Shown here: positions 24,925-38,077 of the stretch, piece by piece
How positions within the stretch are numbered: position 1 is the first letter of the stretch
Layout of the letters: every line of letters starts with the position of its first letter
Assembly (NCBI GenBank): GCA_902805475.1
Contig: CADCSX010000012.1
Coordinates: 1-64,000 of the forward strand
Source of the DNA: Entonaema liquescens
Lineage: Eukaryota; Ascomycota; Sordariomycetes; Xylariales; Xylariaceae
Length of the DNA: 64,000 nt
Direction: 5' to 3'
Made by a program: the position numbers and the translations under genes
The notes under the pieces: generated by a model
The model's input: the letters and a program-made list of their open reading frames with translations, nothing else
Told to the model about the DNA's origin: nothing
Databases searched by the model: none

Positions 24925-25379
24925 TATTTATTTATTTAGTTATATAATTAACCATTTAATTAATTATTTATTTATTAATTATTTATTAAATTAATTATTT
25001 AATTAATTATTTAATTATTTAATTAATTAAATAAATGTAAAAAATTATTTAAATAAATTAAATAAAATTTTAAATAAAAGGTTTAACTATATATAACCTT
25101 ATATAAAACGTTAAATTTTTTATTATTAAATTTAAAATATTTATTTAATTATTATATACAATTTAAAAAGTATATAAATAAATATAATATATATAATTTA
25201 TACGTACGTTAAAGATAAATTACTTTTTACAATTATTTAAAATCAATTTTAATAAAATAATTTCTATAATTCATTATAAATATATTTAATAAAAAAGTTA
25301 TATTATATTATAATTACTTAAATTATTAATTATAAATCTTATTATTTGTATTATATTTATATAAAAACTTTTTAATATT

Positions 25380-25900
25380 TAAATTATTTGTTTTTATATA
25401 AATTTTCGTTATTTTTTACGTATATAATTAATAAAAGATTATAGAATTATTCGTTAATTAATACGTTAGTTTTTTTATTTTTTAAATTTTAAATATTTTT
25501 ATTAATTTTTTATTTTTATAATAACGTATTTACTTTTTCTTTCGCAGTTAAAATAATAGCTTAAGTTACATTAAAGACGTTATTATTATTAATATCTTTT
25601 TTAAAGTTACCTACGTTTAAAAATATATCTTTAATATTAAAGTAATTTAAATAATTTTTATTAGTTAATTCTTTATTTTCATCCTATTTACTAACTTAAT
25701 CCTATTTCGTATTATATATATTTTAAAAATCTTTTAAATTACTTTTTAAACTACTTTTTAATTCCGTTTTTAAAATAATTATTACATCCTTAAAATATAA
25801 TAGAGTAATTTTTTTAAAAACTTTTTTAAATATTAATATTTTTATTTTAATTTTTAACATTAATAATTTTATTTTTAAAATTATAAATAATATCCGACAT
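25380..25900 (-). pseudogene. Possible decayed coding frame, unrecognised
   Basis: The + strand keeps C and lacks G from about 25,200 to 27,300, so the minus strand is the purine-rich one. Read on minus from about 25,800 to 25,380, a frame of about 140 codons has about ten stops, nearly all TAA at places where Gln would fit, and a lysine/asparagine-rich composition. A second minus frame begins ATG TCG GAT at 25,900. The stop count is only modestly below chance, so a coding origin is plausible but unproven. No family recognised. Confidence 0.2.
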
Positions 25901-28180
25901 TTAATTTATTATGTTAAATGTTTTTAAAAAATATTTTTAACATTCGAAAATATTAAGAAAATATTAAAAAAAATAATTTTATTAAATTATATATTAAATT
26001 TAAGATTTTATAAACATAATAATAAAAATAAAGTAATATTTTATAAATATATCCGGTTTATTACTTATATAAATAACGTATTTTTATAAAATTTTATTTT
26101 TAACATAATTAACATAATTTAAATTATTTCTAAATTATATTTTAATTATATTTTTAATAAATTACCTATAATGTTTTTTAATTTTATTATCAAATAAAAA
26201 GAATATATAAAATAAATAAAAATTTTTCTTTTTTAACTTACACAATTTAATATTATTTTTATAGATTAAATAAAATTATAATTTAATTTAAATTTTTTAT
26301 TACATAAAAGAAATTATATCATTAATTAAAAGTTTTAAATAATTATTATTAAACATAAAACAAATTTAATTATAAAATAAATAATTAAAGTTATTATCTT
26401 AAATTAAGATTATTTTTTTATTAAAAAAGTAAAAAGTAAAAAACTTATTATATATTAACATTACTTTATTATAATAACGTATATATTGCAATATTTATTT
26501 TTATATATCCGTCATTAAAATTATAATTAAATTCTACTAATATACTTTTTTCGTAATAATATTAATAAGTAAAATTTAAAATGTTTATAAGTTAAAAAAA
26601 CTTAAATTAATTATATTAATTTTTTTTTATATTCGTAATTATTTAATAGTTAAATTTAATTGTTTATAATTATATAAATAAACTTAATATATTTTTCAAA
26701 ACTAATAATAATTATATTAATATTAAAGTTATTAATTTTAATAAAAAATATAAAAATATAATTATTAAAATATATAATATATTTATTTTATATTTTAAAT
26801 TTAATAAATAAAATAAAAAAAATAAAATTAAAGTTAAATTTTAATTTATAAAACAAATTTAACTTTTAAATAAATTTTAAAATAAATAAAGCGGTAAAAG
26901 ATATTTTTATTATAATAAAAATAAAATATTAAAGGAATGAATAATTTTATTATAATTAAACGTAAATAGGATAAATAAAGAAATATTTTAAATATATATA
27001 ATAAAAAAATCATATAAAAATTTTAAAAAATAATAATTATTAATTGTATCATATAAAAAAATTAATTAACTTTATCTCTTATATTTACCACATTTTAATT
27101 TAAATTATATTTTAAATAACATTTAATAAATAAACGTTTTATTTATTAAGAAAACTTACTAATACATAAAAATAATTATTAATTATTTCGTCACTATTTA
27201 ACATTTTTATATTTAATATTTTCATTTCCCCCTTCTTTTTTTTTTTTTTTTCTTTTTTTTTTAACTCCGCATTATTTAAATTTATTAATTATTTACACGT
27301 AATTATTTATTAAGTTTATAACTTTAACTTATTTATAACCAATAATATAATTATTAATATTATAAATAAAAAAGAAATAAATAATATTAAATTATAATTA
27401 AAATTTTAATTTATATATATAATTATTCGAAACTATATATAATTCTTTTATTTAAAAAAATATAGTTTATTTTAAAAGAAAAGTTGATAATTTAATTAAT
27501 TTTTATATTTTTAAAACTTTAATTTACTTTTAATATATTTTAAACTTTTTTAATAAAATATAAATATTAATGTAATATAAAAATTTAAATTATTAAAATT
27601 AAATTAATAAATATATAACTTTATTATAATTATTAATATAATATTAAAATTTACAATTTTAAAATTATTTAAGTAAAATTTGCAAATTTAATTAAATTTT
27701 ATTTAATAATTTAAAAGGACTTTCTTAATTTTTTACCTTATCCGTTTCATTTTTGAATTTAAGAAAAGCTTAAAACCGTATTAAATAATATATTTTAATA
27801 CGTAATAATATATTTAATTAATTCGCTTTAAAATTATAATATTTAATAACGTCGTAAATACTAGTTATTTTATAAAAGAAAATTAAAGAAAAATAAAAAT
27901 CATTTTTAACATAAACTTATATAAAATAAAATTTATTAATTATAAACGAAACTTATACTTTAAATATTATTACGTATAAAAGATAATATTACCATATATT
28001 ATTTATTATTTATTATAAAGGTTAATATACACATTATAATATATAAATAATTTTTACAAGTAAAATTTTATAAATTAATATATTATTTATAAATAAAATT
28101 TAATAACCTAATTAATATTAAGTATAAAAAATAATATTTTACAAAATTAAATATTATTTAATTAAGAAATTAATAAAAAA
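25901..28180. other. Decayed AT-rich DNA, no gene
   Basis: C-retaining on + to about 27,300 and then mixed. A pyrimidine run lies at 27,227-27,262. No coding sequence, tRNA or known repeat seen. Confidence 0.5.
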
Positions 28181-29900
28181 AGTTAGCCGTGCGGATGTAA
28201 TTATTAATTGAAATTTTATAAAATTAAAAATATTGTTTATAAATATAATTTAGTAAATTTGTTAATGTTGCATATAAGAAATAATATTGTAAAGCGTAAA
28301 AAACTATTTATAAGAAAGGTTATATTATTAAATTATATAATTTAAAGATTAAAAACTTATATTTTCGTTATTATTTATATATATTTTTATATTAAAAATT
28401 GTATTATATTATATTATTAAGTAATTATTTAAATGTTTTTTATTATTGAATAAGAAATATTAAATTATAAATATATTTAAAATTAAAAAGTTACCCTTTA
28501 TTAAAATTATTAATTTAATTAAAAAGTAATAAAATATAAATATATTTTATTTTTAATATTTATAAAAAATTATAAAAATATTTATTTTATTTTTCGTAAT
28601 TTTTACCCGTTAATCTTAAAAAAAGGATAGATATTTTTTATTTAATAAAATCGAAAAAGTTATTAATTATATTAAAAAAAAGTTTTAATTTAAAAAAGAA
28701 GTTTTAAAACGTAAAAATTATTTAAAACGGATTAATAAATCTTAAAAAACGTAATATATTTTTAATTTTTAAATAATAATTTAAATGGAATTTAATTTTT
28801 TTTTAAAATGGTATTAATTTTACTTAATATAATGTTTTTTTAATAGTATAAAAAATATATTTTAAAAGAATTTTCTTATTTGTTTTTTTTGGAGTTTAAG
28901 GATATTTTTTTTTTTTATTTTTAATAAAATCTATTATTATTTAAATTGTAATAAATATTTTAATATTAATATTAGGTTTATTTAAATATATTTTTGTTAT
29001 AATAAGTTTATTAAGAAAGGTAGATTATTTAATAATTATTGTTTAATAATGTTATAAGTTTTTTATATTTATTTATATTTAAAAGAAATTAAAAATTTGC
29101 AATTGTTAAAAAAAAAGTTTTTAATTTTAAGGTATATTTTTAAAATGATTATGAAATTTTTGCTTGATTTTTTAAATAATTAACTTAATGTTTTGTTGTA
29201 TAAAAAGATTATAAATTACATAAGTATTTTTGTTAACGATATTTTTTAAATTGTAAAAATTTTATTATAATTAATTGAAAATATTATTAAAGAAATTATT
29301 GTTATATAATTAAATCTTAATAAATTTATTAAGAAAAACCTTTTATTGTTTATAAGTTTAAAAAAATCGGTAATATAAAAGGTTTTATTATAATTAAAAA
29401 GAAATAATTATTTATATATGAATATTTTATTAAATAATAAATTTTAAAAATAATAATTTAAAGAAAATAAATTACTATTGTTGGATATAAAAAAAATAAA
29501 ATATATAAATAATTTTAAAACGGAAATTACCAAAAAAGCTATATATGTTTTTTAATAAAATTATTGTTTATTAATTTTTATAAATAATCCGATTAATAAT
29601 TTTAATAAAAAAAATATAAAGTATAAAGAATAAATTAAAATTATTGGTTTTGTAAATTTAATCTTTATCTTAAATAATAATTTAAGTAAAGGTAATTGTA
29701 ATATTAAATTAGTTATTAATGTTAAAAGTAATAAGATAAATATTAATAAAAAAAATGCGTTAATTGTTACCGTTTTCGTTATAATATTTTCCGGGGTTTT
29801 TAATATAATTAATGATAAGTTAAATAATATATAAAAGATTAATTTTTTTTATATAATATATAAAATTTAATTTAATACGTTTAAAAAATATTAAATTAAA
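28180..29900 (+). pseudogene. Decayed repeat, possible Gypsy reverse-transcriptase/RNase H relic
   Basis: G-retaining block on +, opening with an unusually intact word, GTTAGCCGTGCGGATG at 28,183, that could be an element end. Read in the frame of position 29,205, residues appear in an order reminiscent of the end of a Ty3/Gypsy reverse transcriptase and its linker: FVNDIF (the family has F.DDI.I), later KPFIVYKFKKIG (family K.F.GYPSV.LLG in one fungal lineage), then ITIVGYKK (family LGLTGYLR) and QKSYI (family RK.Y/F). The catalytic DD would read ND, consistent with a G-to-A change. Stops are about as frequent as chance in this frame, so the case rests on motif order alone and may be coincidence. 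Confidence 0.25.
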
Positions 29901-32260
29901 TAAATATATTAAAATTATAAAATCTTTAATTTTTTATTTAATATATTAACGTTTTTTATTATTTAGTTTTCGTTTTTTAATTTAAAAAAAATAAATTAAA
30001 ATTAAATATTATTATTTTTTATTTATTAATTAAAAAAAACGATATTTATAAATTTTTTATATAATTAATAGTTAATATTATAAATACTTAAAAAATTAAT
30101 TTATTTATTTTTCGGTTTTAATAAATGTAATTTTTTACAAATAAAATAATGTTATTCTTAATATTAATTAAAATTATTACAATTAAAAAACTTTTAAAAT
30201 TTATATTTTAATATCTTAAATTTTTTATAAATAAAAGTAAATAAAATAAAAGTTAATCCTTAATATTATATTATATTTATCTATAATAAAAATATTAATT
30301 TATTTTTAAATTTTTTTATTTTTTAATTTCATCACTTACTTAAATAATATATAAATAATTAAATAATATATAATATCATTAATATTTAAAATAAAATTTC
30401 TAAATATAATTATAATTTTTAATTATTATTACAATCTTTTTATTTTAATTATTTTTATAAATGTTTTTATAATAATATTTTTTTTTATATTTCTTTTACT
30501 ACATAAATAATAAAATAATTAATATTTATTATTAAAAATTATATTTAATACTATTAAATTAATTTTTAATTTATAATAAGATTTATAATAATCAAATATA
30601 TTTAAATACCATATTATTAAAATAAAAAAAAAATTTTATTTAAAATTATATTTTTCCATAATAAAATATTAATATTAACTTAAATCTTTTTTAAATAAAA
30701 CTTTATAATTAATATTATTAAATATAGTTTAAGAATCTTAAAAACCAATTAAAACATTTCCTATATTACATAAAAATTATTATTTATATTAAATATTTTA
30801 ACATTTTATTTAAAAAAGTTTATTACATATTTATTATTTATTTTTTAAAAAATATTTTTAAATTTTAGTAAATTTAATCCATTTAAATTATTTTATTAAA
30901 AAACTATTTAATTTTTAATATATTTTTTAAATATTCTTTAATAAATTTTTATTTTAATTTTTTATTAAAATTAATTAAATATTATATTACAATAAATTTT
31001 TAATTTTAAAGAAATTATTTATTTAAAATATTTTTTAAAATCTATAAATAATATATTTATATATAACGATTTTATTATTATAAATATCTCATATATAATC
31101 TATAAATACTTTTATAAAGATTTTAATTAATTAAACTTTTAATTTATTTTTTAAAAAAGTATTATTTTTATGGTTTTTTAAATTATTACCTTTATCAAAC
31201 ACTTTATTTCCACTTAAAATATTATTTTCATTAAAATATATTTTATAAAATTTTTTTATAACATAAATAAAATTAAATAAATTATAGTGTTTTAATTATA
31301 TAAAATATTTTTTTTAATCTTAAAAAGTAAAGATTTAATTAAAAAAAAAATAATTTTATAATTTAATAAAATAATATATTTTTAATAATCTTTTTCATTT
31401 AAAACTATTTTAAATTTAAAATAGTATTTAATTAAATTTTTAAATTTTAATTTATTTATTATTTTAATAATAAATATATATTTATAAAAATAAATATTAA
31501 TAAATAATAAATTATTATAATTATAAATTTATAATATATTAAATTTTAACGTTATTATTTTGTTAAAAAATATTAATTTATTATTAAAAAAATTTTTATT
31601 TCTATTATTAAATTTAAATATTAAATTTTATAAATAATTTTATTAATATTAAATTATAAAATATATTATATTATAATAAAATTATTATTATTTTTTTATA
31701 AAATAAAAATAAATATTATAATTTAAAATATAATTATATATTTCGTTAAAAAATTATTTTTTTTATGAAAAAACGTAATTTAAAATACGAATCATTATAT
31801 TTTATGTTTTTTTAAATTTATTATTAAAGTTTTAAATATAATAATTATTATATAAATTATTTTAAAATAATATTATAATTAAGAATTTTTAATACGAAGG
31901 TATTTTAAGTTTTATTATGTAATTTGTTTTATAATATAATAAAATTAAAGTTTAAATTTTAATATAAATAAATGTAAAATTATAATTATAATGTAATGTA
32001 ATAATTATAATTTTATTTTAATGTATATAATTAATATTATTATGTTTAAAATAAAATATGTTGTGTTTATTAATATAAATAGTGTTAATTAGTTTTTAAA
32101 ATTATTTAAATTTATATTTTTATTTATTTTTATTTTTAAATTTTATTTTATTTTTAATATATTTATAAAATGTTATTATGTAATAATGGGTTTATATTTT
32201 AATTGCTATATATTAAATTTTATTTTTTTATTTTTATTTTAATTTTTAAAAATCTGTTTA
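29901..32260. other. Decayed AT-rich DNA, no gene
   Basis: From about 30,100 to 31,500 the + strand keeps C and has almost no G, the sharpest C-retaining block in the left half. No recognisable protein or repeat. A minus-strand frame near 31,250-31,120 reads as a short K/N-rich stretch but carries no reliable motif. Confidence 0.45.
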
Positions 32261-32269
32261 TAATTTTTT

Positions 32270-32830
32270 AAAAGTTTTTAAACGTAATTATTTTAAATAT
32301 TAAGATTTAATTTTTAATATTATAAAATTAAAACTTTTTTAAAAATAATTATTAATTTATTTTAAAAATTTCATTATTTTTTTATTATTTTTATTTAATA
32401 AGTTTATTATTATAATTTTTATATTAATATTATTATAATATTAAAGAAATTTATATAAATAAAAAGTTTTATACTTATTTGTTTTTAATATATTATAATA
32501 TTAATTAATAAATTTAAAAATTTTATTTTTAATTTAAATTTAAATAATTTTATAAAAAAAAGTTTTTATATAAATATGGAATTATTTAATAATTAATATG
32601 GGATTTTAATTAAATTTTTTTATTAAAGATTTTTAAAATAAATTTATTTATTTTTTTATTTAATATTTAATTTTTTAAATATATTTATTTTTTTAAAATT
32701 TTTAATTAATTTTAATATAAATTGGTAAAAATAAATTATTTAAATTATTAATAAATTATATTACTAAAATATTATAATATATTATTATATTTTATAATTT
32801 ATTTTGTTATTTAAATTTTTTTTTATTAAA
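32270..32830 (+). pseudogene. Decayed coding repeat F, copy 1
   Basis: Collinear with 44,780-45,330. Anchors include TTAAAGAAATTTATATAA at 32,441 (TTAAAGGAATTTATATAA at 44,947) and AAAAGTTTTTATATAAATAT at about 32,567 (partner about 45,064); the offset stays near 12.5 kb over more than 100 bp, so the two are true copies. This copy has lost nearly all G and C and its frame is riddled with stops. The better-preserved copy 2 shows what it once encoded. Confidence 0.55.
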
Positions 32831-35800
32831 TAAAGGTTGTTAATGGTTATATATAATAATTTCTTTTAAAAAAACTTTTATTTTAAGGTTGTTAATTTTA
32901 TATTTTATTTATAGCCTCTTTAATTTTAATTAATTATATTTTAATAAAAATATATAAATATTTAATATATAAAAAAAAAAGGTTTTTTTAATTTAGAGTT
33001 TATTAATATAAATGTTATTATTTTTAATAACTTAATTAAAAATAAAAAAAGGAAAAATTAAATAAATAATCATAAAAGCATTATATTAATATAATTTAAT
33101 GTTTATTTATTTAATCCTTTATTATTAATAATATAAAAAATATAAAAGAAAAATAAAAAAAGTAATTAAAAAATATATATTTATAATTTAAAATTCTTTT
33201 TTTTAAAAATTTTTAATTTCTTTTTTTATATTTTAATTATAATTATAAATCTGTTTTAATTTTATAAAAAAAATATTATAAATATTAATATAAAATAATA
33301 AAGATTTTAAATATTAAAAAATTTAAAACTAAATAATACTTAAATATAAAGTTTTTTATTTATAATTTTTTTTAAAAATTTTTAAATAAAATATATTATA
33401 TTATTTTATATAATTTATTCCTATAAAATACTTTTATAATTAATTTCTAAATAACCCTAATTTTTATAAAAAACCAAAACTAAATAATTTATATCTTTTT
33501 ATTTAAATATTAATTTAATAAAATTAACGTAATAAAAGTTTTAAAAATAATATAATTATAATATTATAAATATTTTTAAAATTAAGGTTTTAATATATTT
33601 TACTTTTATTTATAATATATTTATTAATATTATATAAAATAATTATTAAATATTAAAAATTATTAATAATGTTAATTATATTATTTAAAGTTTTAATTTA
33701 AACTTTAAAATATTAATATATTATATTATTTTAACAATATTATTTATTATTTATCCATTAAAAATCATATTCATATCATTAATAATAATGTAAGATTTAA
33801 AATTTAAAAAATTAAATTTGTAAATTTTATTTTTATTTTAAATATTTTTATTTTAATATCAAATATAACTATTTAACCGGAAAAATTTTCTTTTAACATT
33901 TACTTTTACTATTAATAAATATAAATTACAAAAATAAATATTAAAAAAAAATTATTTAAATTTAATAATATATTTTATAAAAAAATATTTTACGATATTA
34001 ATTTTTAAAAAATAAAAAGAAATAAATTTTATAATTATATATATTTAATTTTTAAAAGTTATAAATTTAAATAATTTTTATTTATTATTATTTATTAACA
34101 TAAAATATTAATATAATTTAAAAATGTTATTTAAAATAGTTTATAAATAAAATTATTTAATTAAATTAAATTAAAAAATATTAAATTTTTTTTTAAAAAA
34201 ATTTTAATTACATTTTTCTTTTTTATTATATTATTTAAGAATATTATAAATACTATATAAACAATAATAATATAACCATTATTTAATAGTAAAATCAAAA
34301 CACATTTATAATTAAAAAATAATAATAATATTATATAAATAAAATTAATAATTAAATTATAATAAATAATAATAATAATAATTCTTTTTTTAAATCATAT
34401 ATATATCTTATAATATTAAATTAATTTATAATATTTTATTATATTTAATTAAAAAATTTAAAAAAAAAATTGTAATAATTATTATATTTTTTTTATTTTA
34501 AAAAATTATATTTTAAATTAAAAATAAAAACCTTATTTTTTAAATATTTATAATTAATATTATATTTAATTTTGTTTAAAATATATTTATATATATTAAT
34601 TTAATTATATTTTAAATCTTATATTTTTTTTATTATAAAATATTTTAATTTCTTAAATAATTTATAATAAAAATTTTTAAAATATTTTAAATTTATATTA
34701 ATTAAATATAATTTATTTATTATTAAAGGAATTTTAACATATAATTATTCTAAATATACGGTTAATTTTTATTAATTAAATAATAAATTAATAAGTTAAA
34801 AAAAAAAGGAAATTATTTTATTTATTAATTAATATTATTAAATTATACATTTTATTTTAAATTATTAATAATATTAATTGGAATTTTAAAAAAAAGTCTT
34901 TATACGGTATTTATATAACATCTTTATTTATTTTTATTATTTTAATAAATTTAAAAAAGTTAAATATTAATATTTAATTAAAATTAAATAAAGAATTATA
35001 TATTATTTTATAAACCCGTATAAATATTATATTAATAAAACCTTTAATATTAATATTAAAAAAGGATAATTGTTATTTTTTAACTAAATAATAATAATTA
35101 TAAATATAAATTTAAATATTTTTGTTTTTATATTTTTTATTATTAAAAATAATTTTATTTAAATTTTTATTAATATTATTATTTTTTACGTTATTATTTT
35201 TAATATTTTTTTTAATAATCTAATTATAATTATATATATTAAATAAAGATTTAGATAAAAATAAATATTTATTTTAAAATTTAATAAATAATAAATATTT
35301 TTTATTTTTCTTTTTATTAATTTGTTATTTTTTTGGATTGTTTATTAATTTAATATAGAATTATAGAAAATAAAAACGTAATATATTACTTTTATATTTA
35401 TAAATTTCTTTAATATTAAATTTATTATATTTTTTTTCTATATTATTATTATTAATTAAAATTAAATATTTAATTATATATATTTTTTTTTTTTATTAAA
35501 TAATAATATAATATTTTTATTAAAAATTAATTATATAAAATGGATATATAAAAATAATATAAAAATATTATATAAATTTTTAATTATTATATTATAATAA
35601 TTATAAATAATTTTATTATTTAGTATAATATTTATAATTTTATAATTATTATATATTATTAATATATATTTTTTTAAAAAAATATATATAAGAAATTTTA
35701 AAAAAAATATTAAATAATTATGATTTTATAAAAAGTGGAAATTTTTACGGAAAAAAATTTTATTTTTTTAATTATAAATTATTTTTTTTTAAATTTAAAA

Positions 35801-36190
35801 TATTTATTATTAGTTTTATTTTATAAAATTTATTTTTTTTTTTGATTATAATATAATATAAATTTATTTAATTTTATCATAAATATTTAAAATAAAATAC
35901 GGTTTGGATTTTCGAATATTATTTAATTTAATAATAATTTTATTTAAAATTATTATTATATTTTTTTAAAAATATAATATTTTATTAAATAATTATTAAT
36001 TATTAAAAATTGGAATAATAAAATAATATTTGTTATAAAAAAATTTAAATAAAATTATAAAATTAAAAATAATAAAAAAATATTTATTAATAAAAATAAT
36101 ATTAGTTTTAAATATTTTAATATAATTATTAATAATAAATTTTATAAATAAAAATATATTTATAAAATTAATAATATTTTTATTTTTATT
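32831..36190. other. Decayed AT-rich DNA, no gene
   Basis: C-retaining on + from about 33,400 to 34,950, very low G+C elsewhere. Nothing interpretable. Confidence 0.5.
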
Positions 36191-36197
36191 TTTTTTT

Positions 36198-37110
36198 AAT
36201 AGTTTAATATAATAGTTTAATATTTAATACTTTTTTTTAAAAAAAAGTAAATTTAAATCCTATAATTATTATAAACTTTTTAATTTTTTAATAAAAAATT
36301 AAATTATTATTAAAATAATTATATAAAAAAATTAATATATTAATAAATAAATTTTTTTTTTATAAAAATTTAAATATAATTTTTATAAAATTATTTAAAT
36401 AATAAATTATATTAACGTTTAAATATTTAAAAAAAAATAATAAATTTTTAAATTATTAAATGGGACGTTATTATTTTAATTATAATTTATATTTTAAATT
36501 ATAATTTTATTTATTATGTAAAAAATTTAAAACTTTTTTTTATATAAGTGTTAAAAATTTTAAAAAAAGTTAAAAACGTATTTTGGAACAATATTATTTT
36601 AAATATTATTAAATTAAAAATATTAATAATTTAAAAAAATATATATAAAAATATATTTAATAAAGATTATAATATTATTAATATTAATAATAATAATTGA
36701 ATATATAATAATAAATAATTATAAAATATTAAATTATAAATGTAATGTAAGAAAAAAAAATAAATAAGTTTTTTTTAATATAAGTATAGTTTTTAATTAA
36801 TAATTAAATAATAATTATATGTATTATGTAATAATATATATTTGATATAAAGAAGTATTTATATATTTTAAATTATATAAAAAATGCGTTTTTTCCGTTT
36901 TTTAATAGTAAATAGTTTTTTTTTTAAATATTATTAATATATTAATTTTAATTTATTTATTTATTTATTATTGTTTTATTATTATTTTTTTATGTATGTA
37001 TTTATTAATATTAATTGAATATAATTATTTAATAAAAATATTAATAATATTTTATTATAAAAAATAATATAATTATATATAAATGTAACGAAGTAAAAAT
37101 AAATAAATAA
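36198..37110 (+). mobile_element. SINE-like repeat, copy D2 (tRNA-derived head)
   Basis: The head at 36,198-36,271 is 74 bases, tRNA length, and folds in tRNA order. Acceptor is AATAGTT with AATTATT (one G-T pair); linker TA; D-arm ATAT, 9-base loop, ATAT; a T-run/A-run anticodon arm; T-arm GTAAATTTAAATCCTAT; acceptor 3' strand. The A-box segment TAATATAATAG is two G-to-A changes from TAGTATAATGG, which fits the consensus TRGYNNARNGG. The body matches D1 (13,140-13,760) to about 37,110 except for an insertion at about 36,808-37,015. The head no longer has intact polymerase III boxes, so the copy is presumed dead. Confidence 0.65.
36808..37015. mobile_element. Insertion inside SINE-like copy D2
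   Basis: Copies D1 and D2 align on both sides, but D2 has about 210 bp absent from D1 at the point where D1 reads TTTTTAATTAAATATATTTA. The extra DNA holds a G+C-richer word, AATGCGTTTTTTCCGTTTT (about 36,883). It could be a nested element or a segment lost from D1; clear terminal repeats are not visible. Confidence 0.4.
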
Positions 37111-37447
37111 TAAATAAATATTTTTATTTTTTTTATATAATTATTTATTATAATATATTAATTATAATATATTATTAAATATTAAATATTATAATTAATT
37201 ATTAAAAATTATAATATAAATAATTAATAATTTTTAAAAAATAATATAAATAATAAATAAAAATATAATTTATTAAATAGTTATTAATATTATATTTTAT
37301 TTGTTTTTGTTTATAAAAAAATTATATTATTTTAAAAAAAGAAAATTTAATAAAAAATGTTATTAAAATATTTAATATAAAATTAAAAATATTTAAAATA
37401 TTATGTAGTAAATTTGGTTTGGGATTTAATATAATAAATTTATTTTA

Positions 37448-38077
37448 GAGTAATATTAATTTGGTAGTAAGAGATATATTAAGTTGGTAATAGTTATATT
37501 ATTTTATATAGAAATATTATATTAGTAAAAATTGCATAAGTATTATATATATTTTTATATAAAATTATTAATGTATTATTGTATTTTTAATATTTATTTT
37601 ATTAATTTTAGTATTTTTTAATTTATTATTAATTTTAAATAACTTTATTAATTTTAATTAGTTAGTTAATTAATTAATTAATTAATTAATTAGTTAGTTA
37701 ATTAATTAATTAATTAATTAGTTAGTTAATTAATCAATTAATTAATTAATTAATTAATTAAAAAATTACTTAATTAAAATAAACCTTGTATTTTTAATTT
37801 AAAATATACATATATAACCGTATAATTTTTAATTATTATATTATAAAATTAACGATTTAAAGGGGTTAAGATTTTATAAAAATATTATTAAATAAGTGGT
37901 AAAAAATTTAATTAATAAGAAAATATATATGGTAAAAAGTTACGAAAAATAAGATTTATTAAAAATTATAAATTATTATTAGTAAATTTATATATAAAAG
38001 AAAATATTTATTAATATAAAATAATTATAATTATTATTAATTTAATATGTTTTTTATTATTAAATTAATATTATTTT
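37448..38077 (-). mobile_element. TIR element family, copy C (inverted, longest)
   Basis: Its reverse complement aligns with copy B end to end. The TIR at 37,448-37,520 reads GAGTAATATTAATTTGGTAG and the opposite TIR near 38,000-38,077 ends in its inverted counterpart. The element's ACGGTTATA landmark appears here as TATAACCGTATAA at 37,813. This copy is about 140 bp longer: an extra ~100 bp between the left TIR and the ACGGTTATA landmark (about 37,870-37,960) and an expanded internal microsatellite. Non-coding. Confidence 0.7.
37658..37762. repeat. TTAA/TTAG microsatellite inside TIR element C
   Basis: About 25 tetranucleotide units of TTAA punctuated by paired TTAG units. The same position in copy A (10,965-11,030) and copy B (50,205-50,270) holds a shorter TTAA/TTGA run, so this is an internal, length-variable microsatellite of the element. 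Confidence 0.85.

Noticed and set aside
31120..31260. Copia-like polyprotein fragment on the minus strand
   Set aside because: Only a K.....K spacing agreed with the family; several required changes are not C-to-T or G-to-A.
36198..36271. Functional tRNA gene
   Set aside because: Both polymerase III boxes are mutated, the anticodon arm is a T-run/A-run, and the same head recurs with a long shared body, so it is a repeat head.
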